NCBI GenBank assembly: GCA_028583605.1
Contig: CM053326.1
Span: 15,602,587 to 15,666,586, forward strand
DNA: 64,000 nt
DNA from: Dastarcus helophoroides
Lineage: Eukaryota; Arthropoda; Insecta; Coleoptera; Bothrideridae
Direction: 5' to 3'
This document shows positions 55,870 through 64,000 of this stretch, in pieces (the stretch's first letter is position 1; the number at the start of each line of letters is the position of its first letter). The translations under genes and the position numbers were made by a program. Under the pieces are notes generated by a model that saw only the letters and a list, made by a program, of their open reading frames with translations, did no database searches and was not told where the DNA came from.

Positions 55870-56660
55870 CATTGTTAAAAAGGAAGAATATAAATTTCCA
55901 GACTTTACACCTGTTACAGATGAAATACCAATAACACGCGGTGTAAGACAAGGGTATGTTATGTCACCCATGTTATTTAACCTTTACAATGGGAACATAT
56001 TTCGTGAGGCTTTATATGGCAGGACAGAGGGTGCAAAGATCGGAGGTGAAATTGTAACCAACATAAGCTGAATCCGTGAATGACTTGCAAGTACTGCTGG
56101 ATACAGTGAACGAAGCTAGACGAAGACGGGGTATTAATATAAACATTAAAAAAACGAAGTAGATGATGGTGGGTAAAATAAACATGGAACCAATCCCGAT
56201 CACAATCAAGCCGACATAACATCGAGCTAGTCTCACATTTCAGATATTTGGGTAGTTGGCTAGGCAATTAAATAACATGTGACGAGAAGGTAAACACGAG
56301 GACTGAAATGGCACTTGGGGCGTTTAGTAAATGGAAATCCACTCTTACCAATAGAAACCTTGTATTTCAAATGCGGCTAAGAACACTCCATTGTTACTTA
56401 TGGAGCATTCTTCTGTACGGATGTGAGACATGGACGCTTAAAATTGATACTATAAATACAATAGATGCCTTCGAAATGTGATGTTATCGGAGAATCCTCA
56501 AAATCTCTTGGACTACAAATACTAGTAATGAAGAAGTTCTTAGACAGCTAGATAAAGATCGGGAACTCCTGAACACCATAAAATCAAGAAAGGTTGGCTA
56601 TTTTAGTCATATAACACGAGGCACCAAATACCACATTTCTCAGTTTGCAGTATGCGCGTA
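55870..56660 (+). pseudogene. RTE-like LINE reverse transcriptase fragment lacking its YADD motif
   Basis: Plus strand: IPITRGVRQGYVMSPMLFNL (motif B), IFREALYGRTEGAKIGGEI, then, after a jump, ESVNDLQVLLDTVNEARRRR, ININIKKTK, then in another frame MALGAFSKWKSTLTNRNLV, LLYGCETWTLKID and NEEVLRQLDKDRELLNTIKS. This wording is that of RTE/BovB-type elements. Between TNI and ESVND the catalytic YADDTVxxA segment is missing, apparently by a short deletion of about 27-30 nt. Frameshifts occur elsewhere, so the copy is dead. Confidence 0.8.
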
Positions 56661-58018
56661 GCTTTTTTTCACTTCTACAATAAATTTTCATTTAAAATGA
56701 AGTATCTAAATTATCTAAAATTAAATTATTAAAATTATTAAATTATCTAAAATTAAAAGTATTTTAGTCTTAAGTCTTCAAATTCTTTTAAGTTAAAAGT
56801 AATAAACATTATTAACTTCTAAATTTGTTAATAAAAAACTAACCAAAACTGAGAGCTTGATTTTTATTTAGAAAATTCTTTAGTTTATGGTTTGCTTAAT
56901 GGTATGTTTCTTGTGATACCAGTCATTCAATAAGTGGTAAAAATTAGAGATAGAGGATGTCCATGGGTATCTGGACAATACATTTTCCACGGCCTTCGAT
57001 TAGACGAGTTTTTTGGTCTGTACGATCCCCATACCTGACATCCATGGATTTCTAAGTTTAGGAATGTGGAAAGGGACTGGGGTACACAACGAAGATGCCT
57101 ACGAGAGTTATTTTGATTTAGAGACTTTGAGAAGAATAATTTATAAGCTGGCCGCACAGGTAAAATGAAGCTCCTTTACCTGTCAAATAAAAAAGATCTA
57201 AAAAGACCCTGGCATCACTATTACCAACTAGACATTCCAACGAACATCTTTTTATAAACTCAAATTGTTGCCTAAACATTTAGAATTTTTTTTTGTATTG
57301 TATCCTACTGTAATCTCCACATTTCGACTTTAAACTTGACATGTTTACTTCAAAATTTTAAGATGTTTTTTTACAGTTTTAAAAAAATTAATTTCAATGT
57401 ATTAAAATGATGATGAACATTAAAAGGATTTTAAATGTAAGTTGAGATTTCGACTTATAACTGAAGATTTCCAGATTAAAGTAAAACTTCGCATTCCTAT
57501 TTCGAATTAATTGCACACTTAAATATTTAATTATAAATTATTTATTGGAGCAGTTTCCTTAATTCAGCAAAAATAATATAAAGGCAAGAAAATCGCTTTC
57601 TTATCTATTAGTTGCAATATTCAGTGCCGGATTAACTTTTGACACGACCCTTGGCATGTACAGGCTGATCCAAATTAGGTGCGCAGCATTGCTAACTTTG
57701 TTATTATAAAGATACAAAATTGGTTAAATTAACAAACTAATACAGCTTTTGACTTTGTTTAAGATGGTATCATGAAAAAAATGAACATTGCGTTTTTGAG
57801 ATTTTTGAAGATTTATTTTTTTAATGTAAGACCCTGTACATTTTACGTTTTTATGAAAGGATGATGAAATTAAGAATGAAAATGTTATAACTTTTTTGCT
57901 AAAATGAATATTAATGGAGCTGTGTATACATTCCTCAAATTCGTCTTAATCTTAACGTGTTTACAATCTTTGGGGCTTTCATTAATGAAGTTTCCTTAAC
58001 TGATTTTTGCAAAACATC
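56661..58018. other. Noncoding stretch, one possible small MITE
   Basis: Mostly featureless. TACAGGCTGATCC at about 57659 and ACCCTGTACA at about 57831-57840 could be the ends of a 180-bp mariner-type MITE, but the match is only six or seven bases. A minus-strand frame at 57157-56927 has no recognisable motif. Confidence 0.35.
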
Positions 58019-58022
58019 TTAA

Positions 58023-58594
58023 CCCTCCGTCGGTCGCAATCACTTTCGGAACACGATCGGGCGCAATGTGTCACGCAGATCGTGAGGTCAAAATGTCCTA
58101 GAACAATTATAAGACTTTAAGAAAATTGAAATATAAATGAGATCTCGCATTTTGGGATCTTCTGGATTATATACTCGTATTTTCCGAATTTTATTCTTCG
58201 ATTTGATATACCTAATAAAAAAATTTCAGATGTGTTACATATATGGGCGCCTGTATCTGTCAGATCAAATTACCCAAAATTGGGCAATTTTTGGGCCTGG
58301 CTAGGAAGAAATACACGATTTACTTCATTATTATTGTAAAATAGTTGAAGAAAGTTTAAACTGTTCAGTTATCTTTCAATTCAAAAATTTAACATTATTG
58401 GACTTAATGATCTAAGGGATGGTTTTTGTCTTAAATTGGGTCCCCCCTGCACTTGACAAAGCCATACATGCAGTTATTAACTATACATGGGGAACAGAAT
58501 ACCCAAAAGGGCAGATTTATCGAGTTTCGCGTTTGTAAAATAACTTTGAAATAGTTCGCCTTGTATCTATTAGATCAATTGCGCCCACCAAGGG
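58023..58594. mobile_element. piggyBac-type MITE with TTAA target duplication
   Basis: The element starts CCCTCCGTCGGTCGCAAT and ends, inverted, CCCTTGGTGGGCGCAAT, and is bounded by TTAA on both sides (58019-58022 and 58595-58598). TTAA targets and CCC-initial TIRs are the piggyBac pattern. At 572 bp it is noncoding. Confidence 0.7.
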
Positions 58595-58598
58595 TTAA

Positions 58599-59211
58599 AC
58601 AATAATTTCTTAGGTAAAATGTTTTCAATAAGCAGGTAACACGTCACATTCCAACAGGATTGAGCTAGGGAAATCAGCCGCCTTTTGAGACATATGGAGT
58701 GGAACTAACGAAATTATTGAATGACCTGATGATCACCTGATTTGATCTCATCCGATTTTTTCTAGTAGGATTATCCCAAAAATTAACTTTATACCTATAA
58801 AGTAAGACGATATTATATGACCTAAAAAATGTGTATTGTCGCAAAATGAGGCGAAAAATGCATTGAAGAAGAGCGAGGATAATTTTCAAATAACTTCTGA
58901 AGTCAAATTAGCGGTTTAAAAAAGATACATTTTCACTTATATGGAATATTAAATAATTGTCCCTATTTGTTAATACTTATTATTGTAATATCCATAAGAT
59001 ATCGTATTAAATTGTTGATATTTGTTTCCATAGTCTACTAGATTAATTTCACATTAATTTTCGATTTCTTTGATGTACGCAAGTTCATTATTATTTATCT
59101 TATCAAAAAATTCATAATAACAATTCTTATTATAAATTCCATTACGTTTCCCAAAAACATAAAATAGGCAGAAAAAAATGCAATGCTCAATGGTTTTTTA
59201 AAGACCTCCTT
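58599..59211. other. Noncoding stretch, nothing recognised
   Basis: AT-rich sequence between the MITE and the LINE tail. Confidence 0.4.
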
Positions 59212-59592
59212 TATTTTATTATTATTATTTAATGTTTTCTCCTTTCAGGGTTTAACTGTGTGTGGGGTCCTTAGAACATTCACACAAAGTGTACAAATAG
59301 GTAAGTGCTGTTAATTTATACTTAAAATTTTTCTGATTATCCTGCCCGTTTCAAGTAACACAGATTTTTGGATTGCAGTTGCGATGCTTGCTTCTAATAA
59401 CTTGACTTTTTCCAGATACTTCAAGAAGTTTTTGCTAAGGAGACCAGTTACTGATACGACGATTCGAACCACTACTACCGTTTTCAGGTTGTGTATTTTA
59501 CGGTACTCTTCGCATAGTTCCAAATACTTGTTTACTTTTTCCCTTTTCTGCTGTTCTAAGTTATGATCGTTGGGAGGAGCTACATCTATGAA

Positions 59593-59952
59593 CTATGCAA
59601 CTTTCTCAGTTTTATCTAGGAGGGCAATATCTGGATGGTTTGCAGCTATTTGTTTGTCAGTAATAATAGTGTTATCCCAATACAGAAGGTATCTCTCATT
59701 TTCCATTACTGGATGTGGTACATATTTATAATAAACTTCTTTATCTTTAATTAAGCGCGTGAGTGCTGCAAGCTCTTGGTGTAAGATGGCTGCTGCGAGG
59801 TTGTGCCTTTGTATATAGTCCGTAGGAGCAAGGGTAGTGCATCTTGATATGAAATGTTCGACGGTTTCTGAATATCTACCGTACATTCTGCATTTGTCAT
59901 CCGCGATGGATTGCTTTTCAATATATTTTCGATAGTTACGAGAAGCAATCAC
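59593..59952 (-). pseudogene. LINE C-terminal zinc-knuckle and restriction-like endonuclease region
   Basis: CRMYGRYSETVEHFISRC keeps three of four ligands of the C-terminal CxxC...H...C knuckle; the second Cys is Tyr. YYKYVPHPVMENERYLLYWD, TDKQIAANHPDIALLDK follow: the PD...D wording fits a restriction-enzyme-like endonuclease as used by R2/R4-type LINEs. A stop separates it from the final 70 codons (59523-59311). Confidence 0.65.
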
Positions 59953-60467
59953 ACTATCTTGTATTGCTATGACAAATCCTTCGGTTTCCGTGAATAAGAT
60001 ACATTTTTTAAGCCATGCTGTCGAAAGTCTATGTTTGCGTTTAATAATTTTTGAGGATATTTACCATGCAACGGTTTGATGATCCAGGCCTCTTTACTCT
60101 CATTCAATGCTGGTATTGTTATCAAATCGTGTCGTAACTATTTTGTGCAGTAGGGAATGGTCATAAAATATTTTTTAATGCCATTTACTAGTTTGTCGTG
60201 CAGAAGTTTCATATTCAATAAACCTCTTTCACCCAGGTTACGTGGTAAATAAAGCCTTTCTGAACACGCTCTTGAATGATGTTTCCGATGTTCAGTTAGT
60301 TCTACCCTTAGAATTCTGTTTATCGCCTCCAGCTCAGTATTCGACCATTTAATGAGTCCGAACGAATAGCTCAGCGAAGGTACAACCCACGAGTTGATGG
60401 CTTTAACAGTATTTCTACCATTCAGCTATGTCCTTAATATTTTTCTCATTCGAATTCTCATATCCTT

Positions 60468-60785
60468 CTATAACTTTCTCTTCGTATCCCTCTGATTTAT
60501 AATAAATCTCTGTTGATAGCCTAGATATTTGTAGCTGCTGTTTTTGAGATACCGTATATTGTTCTCTTCTAACAGGTTGTCATATGTCTCGGGTTTACCT
60601 CTTCTCGCTATTAGTTTAGGACATTTATCCATACCAAATTTCATTTTAATGTCTTTGCTGAATTCATATGTTATTTGCAGTAATCGGTTAGGTTTGTTTT
60701 CCGATACCGAATATAACTTTAGATCATAGACGTAGAATAAATGGCTGATGTTATATGACCTATTATCATATCCAAGCATATCCAA
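60468..60785 (-). pseudogene. LINE RT motif C segment with lost catalytic Asp
   Basis: HLFYVYDLKLYSV is followed by ITYEFSKDIKMKFGMDKCPK and YKYLGY. The expected FYMDDLKLY has its first catalytic aspartate replaced by tyrosine (GAT or GAC to TAT), which alone would abolish polymerisation. Confidence 0.8.
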
Positions 60786-61170
60786 GTTCTGCTTTTTGCA
60801 GCGTTCTTGACAGTGGATTTAAACTCAGAATAAACCACAAGGAGCTTAAAAAGTCTCCTTGAAAGATGATACTTTTCATCTTAATATCTGTGGTTTCTAC
60901 AGACCTTCCATTAAGATTTATATACACTTTGGTTTTCCAGTCATTCATACAGGTCTTCAAAAAGCAAAATAATTTCATTATCTATTTTATAAAGTTTTAG
61001 AGCTTCTACCAACCACGAATGTGGGACACTATCGAATGCCTTTTGATAGTCGGTCCAGGCCACCGATATGTTCTTTATGCTACCTTTGGAGTTATAGGTG
61101 ACGATGTTGTTGATTAATAATTGTTCTCTACATCCCTGGGTTTTATTGCGACATCCTTTTTGCTCTTCTG

Positions 61171-61494
61171 TTAAAATGTTATGTCTGTCAAGGTGAGATG
61201 TAATTTTGGTGCTATTATTGATGTTATTAATTTATAGATGGTAGGTAAGCAGATCATCGATCTGCAATTTTTTGGGTCTCCGGTTTCGTCATTCTTTGGA
61301 ATCATATATGTGGTACCTGCAGTGAAAAATTTTGGTATCCTTTCTTCACCTTTCAGAAGTCTCACTAGTTGTTTGGCCAATATAGCGTGTATTTTTGTAT
61401 TCTTCCACCACGTGATCCCGTCCTGCTGCTTTCCAGTTATGAGCTTTCTCAATGCTTGCTGCACGTCATCCTCAGTAACTTTTACAGCTTTCAT
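61171..61494 (-). pseudogene. LINE RT fingers segment
   Basis: The frame ends in GTTYMIPKND, DPKNCRSMICLPTIYKLI and TSIIAPKLHL, which correspond to RT motifs 0-2. The palm continues one frame over (EEQKGCRNKTQGCREQLL, then motif A). The opposite-strand frame of 162 codons at 61238-61726 is a shadow of this coding region. Confidence 0.8.
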
Positions 61495-62307
61495 TTATGG
61501 TATTGCTCGACATGTTTTCCTTTTCTATCTTCAGCCATGCAGCTTCAGGGTTATGATTGCCTTTATGACACCACACGTTCTCCCAGGATTCCACAAATTC
61601 AGTTTTCTCTGGCAGTACTTGGGTTGCTGTTTCATTTCTTTCAAGTTGTTTATAGAATTTGCTTTCATTTTGTCTAAACAAATTGCTATTGCACTTCCTT
61701 TTGTAGCTTCTATTATATCTTTTTAGTTCTTTGCCCAGCATTGCTATCTTTTGCTTTAGAGAATCTACATGGGCAGTTCTTTCAAATGTGTCGGTTCCAT
61801 GTCTGATATTTTTCCTTTTTAAGTAATTTTTTATTACCTTTCTGTCATTTTTGGGATTTTCGTGATTATGCTGCGGATATTTCTGATGTAATTTTCTATT
61901 CTACGTTTCCACTGCGGTTTTATGTTGTCTTTATTTCCTGGTCGTTCAAGTTCTATACACATATGTGTTATTGCTGTCATTGCGGTACAATATACTATCG
62001 CTTGCGTCCTCCCAATGTCATCCGTTTCACCTACAAATTTGCCTATTTCTCTATTTATTATTGACATGCTTCTTTCGTTTTATTATTTGGCTTGATATTA
62101 GGCAGTTGTTCATGTCTCTGTACCGTAAGAGGTTTTTATTAAACTCCATCATTATTCGATCCACTTATTTGTCTATTTCTGTTTCAGGTGCAGTGATGGA
62201 ATTGTTTTTTTCATGTAATGGGAGATTTGGAAAGATACTCTGCATTGTTGGTCTTCGTTTCCATCCTTTCCTCTTCGTTGGTTTCCATTGGTTTTATATG
62301 TCCTTCA

Positions 62308-62853
62308 TTATTCAGTGTGCGCACTTCCCGTTCTACTTGCTGCTTTATTTATTCTACTTCTAGATCTGAAAGTAGTTTTCTGGTTTTGATAGCATAGTTG
62401 ATGCGCTACCTGTCCTTCTCTTAATTGACTTACTGGTCGAATTCTGCGCCATTCTCCAATCATTCTATTTCGAAATCCAGCTTTATCCCTGTCGCATTTT
62501 GTACTGCGGAAGTAGGCTAACATGTCGTCATGATTACCTTCTGCCAACTATTTTATGCGCCTAATTCTATTACTGATCTCTTGAGGAACCTCGACCGCTG
62601 GTCGGGTTAAACTCATTCGTTGAGATTCAGTACTTTCACTCGCCGTTGTTCCACATATTCTTACGGTGCCAGACCCAGAAGGTATGCTGATTGCCCCATG
62701 TTCCCTCTGGTCAGGCTGAACCTCTAGACGGTTCCGAGTAGAGCCAGTATGTAGCTCTCCCCCTCCCGAGTATCTATTCCACCGTGTGTGTACCATTTCT
62801 TCTTTCAAGTAATTGCAGTTTATAACTCTGCCAGCGAATCTCCGATAACTCAT
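62308..62853 (-). pseudogene. LINE N-terminal region
   Basis: Two frames separated by a single TAG (62548): SYRRFAGRVINCNYLKEEMV... and, from 62547, MLAYFRSTKCDRDKAGFRNR, MIGEWRRIRPVSQLREGQVA and KTTFRSRSRINKAASRTG. Basic, no zinc finger visible. Order and distance place it at the start of the R2/R4-type element. Confidence 0.55.
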
Positions 62854-62880
62854 ACTACAGCCGCTTCTAACCTGGAGAGC

Positions 62881-63245
62881 AGGTTTATTGTTATTATTAT
62901 TTTTATTAGTATTAGTTTGGAGTCGGTTGTGACCGCAGCATTAAAGCTTTCACTTATTGTAGTCCCCCATGATTAACTCATATAAGGCCCGTTCTTTTGA
63001 AAAATTCCAGATCCTCCTTTATGGGTGTTTCCACTGTTGTCCTTGGGTCAGTCAGAGTGTTCCTAAAACTGGAATGTCTAACCCTTGCCAGAGCCGGACA
63101 CTCACTTAATATGTGTAAAGGAGGTTCTTCTTCCTCCCCACATATTCAACAAGTAAAATTTTCTTTTACGCCAATTGTTGTAATATGTTTCAATAGGACA
63201 CAGTGTCCCGTAAATAGTCCAAGCGGAGTAGACCAACTCGGCAAA
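62881..63245 (-). pseudogene. Jockey-type LINE 3' end: zinc knuckle and tail
   Basis: Minus strand reads GHCVLLKHITTIGVKENFTC, stop, ICGEEEEPPLHILSECPALA, RVRHSSF and a stop at 62978-62980. This is the end of the RNase H region and the C-x2-C...H...C knuckle of Jockey-like elements, with an Arg codon (CGA) turned into TGA between the first two cysteines. A 3' UTR and a TAATAATAACAATAAA tail follow to about 62882, directly abutting the next LINE. Confidence 0.75.
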
Positions 63246-64000
63246 ATGATGTAGGTAAAAACTTATAGGTTCAACTCGGCAAAATGCAAATAGAACTTCT
63301 CCTTAACTTCTCCTATCTGGGCAAAATGTGGTTATTACTTTGTATAAGTAATAAACACGAGTTGAAGCTGACCTCTACAGTAAGTAAAAAAAATTTGAAA
63401 TAACAGGAATAAAATTATTACATTATTTTATTTGTTTTTTTTTTAATAAAAATGTTACTTGCTTAACAAAATAAAATATATTGATATTGATTAATCAGTT
63501 TTACTATTATTTTCTTTGCAAAAATTTTGGATCTCTTGTCATTTTTGGAAATACTCTTTATTTTAATATAGGTATATATATTTCAAAATCTTTAGTATCA
63601 TTGATGAACTGAATAATGTTCGGGTGCTGATTGTAAAAGTTCGAATAAAATTTCTCGTGAAAAGTTGCTCGCTGTTTGGAATTGGTAAAGCCCACAATTC
63701 TAGAGGAAACATGCTTTCTTCATATGTATGTATAAGTATATCTTAACTATATAATTACCGAGTTCTTGTACAAGAATATTCTAAGGTTGGATGGACACAA
63801 AGTCTTCCACAAAACAATCACAAACTTCATATGGAGGCAACAACGATAGTTCAAAAAGGTGTAATCATTTTCAGTGTCAGAATCGGAACGGTAATCCTTA
63901 CTCAAACCGAGTGCTTGAATTTTTCTAAACCAGGATTGATCAAGATGGTGTTTGTAAATATTTTGCATTTACAATTTCGAATTACACATCTCCATTCCAT
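63246..64000. other. Noncoding stretch to window end
   Basis: AT-rich. CAACTCGGCAAAATG occurs twice at 63235-63285. A minus-strand frame at 63968-63747 shows no family motif. Nothing else supported. Confidence 0.4.

Larger units (their letters stand above)
59212..62880 (-). mobile_element. R2/R4-type LINE, nearly full length but decayed
   Basis: Read on the minus strand: N-terminal region (62853-62308, split by one stop), linker pieces (62067-61834, 61741-61472), RT fingers GTTYMIPKNDETGDPKNCRS (61494-61171), motif A AWTDYQKAFDSVPHSWL (about 61065), motif B IIFQGDFLSSLWFILSLNPL (60978-60766), motif C FYVYDLKLY (60785-60468), thumb RLYLPRNLGERGLLN (about 60220), a Cys/His knuckle CRMYGRYSETVEHF (59952-59593) and a C-terminal domain ending RKILSIN (59311). 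A tail of AATAATAATAATAAAATAAA near 59212-59232 is the 3' end. At least six frameshifts or stops. Clade naming (R2/R4/NeSL group, no AP endonuclease seen) is from wording and order. Confidence 0.8.

Noticed and set aside
57659..57840. Possible 180-bp MITE with TACAGG ends
   Set aside because: Inverted match limited to six or seven bases, which is expected often by chance.
61238..61726. 162-codon plus-strand frame, the longest in the window
   Set aside because: It is antisense to the LINE reverse transcriptase fingers region, whose motifs are clear on the minus strand.
1..64000. CRISPR arrays, rRNA, tRNA, bacterial operons or viral genomes
   Set aside because: No regularly spaced identical repeats, no conserved RNA-gene sequences and no such gene blocks were seen on either strand; small tRNA genes could be missed without a scan.

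Overview
The window looks like insect nuclear DNA: AT-rich, short spliceosomal introns with GTAAGT/GTGAG donors, and a dense layer of decayed transposons typical of insects. A beetle is plausible, but the sequence does not fix the order. There is no bacterial, organellar or viral gene organisation. I saw no rRNA, tRNA or CRISPR array.

Only one host gene is secure: an inositol-1,4,5-trisphosphate 3-kinase (IP3K) on the minus strand. Six exons are visible, running from 42151 down to the stop at 12472: 41877-42151, 23220-23399, 22960-23163, 12930-13181, 12807-12878 and 12472-12753. They encode the serine-rich linker, the calmodulin-binding helix and the whole kinase domain, about 420 residues, in one unbroken frame across five introns. 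Three introns are 51-56 nt long. The other two are about 18.5 kb and 9.8 kb and hold most of the transposons. Exon 41877-42151 begins at a splice acceptor, so the N-terminal exons and promoter lie above 42152, unrecognised or outside the window.

Layout: 1-12 kb (downstream of the gene) has a nonautonomous hAT element, a fold-back mariner-like element, a Helitron-like 3' end, a LOA/R1-like LINE and a gypsy zinc-knuckle/protease fragment. 12-23 kb has the 3' exons, a LINE endonuclease fragment, a MITE cluster and a long T-rich degenerate repeat. 23-42 kb (the largest intron) has a Penelope-like element, a second hAT copy with a perfect target duplication, an LTR with a readable core promoter, two fold-back elements, a LINE reverse transcriptase fragment and a three-level nest of TIR transposons that also carries a broken THAP domain. 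42-64 kb (upstream of the visible exons) has a Penelope-like fragment starting in a near-perfect hairpin, a mariner-like element split by a gypsy-type element, a pogo/psq-like deletion derivative, an RTE fragment, a piggyBac-type MITE and a decayed R2/R4-type LINE abutting the 3' end of a Jockey-type LINE.

No new multi-gene system is evident. The most informative features are structural: elements with resolvable ends and target duplications, snap-back structures in the Penelope-like copies, and opposite-strand repeat blocks on either side of the two central kinase exons. All element names come from recognising motifs by eye; no search was run.
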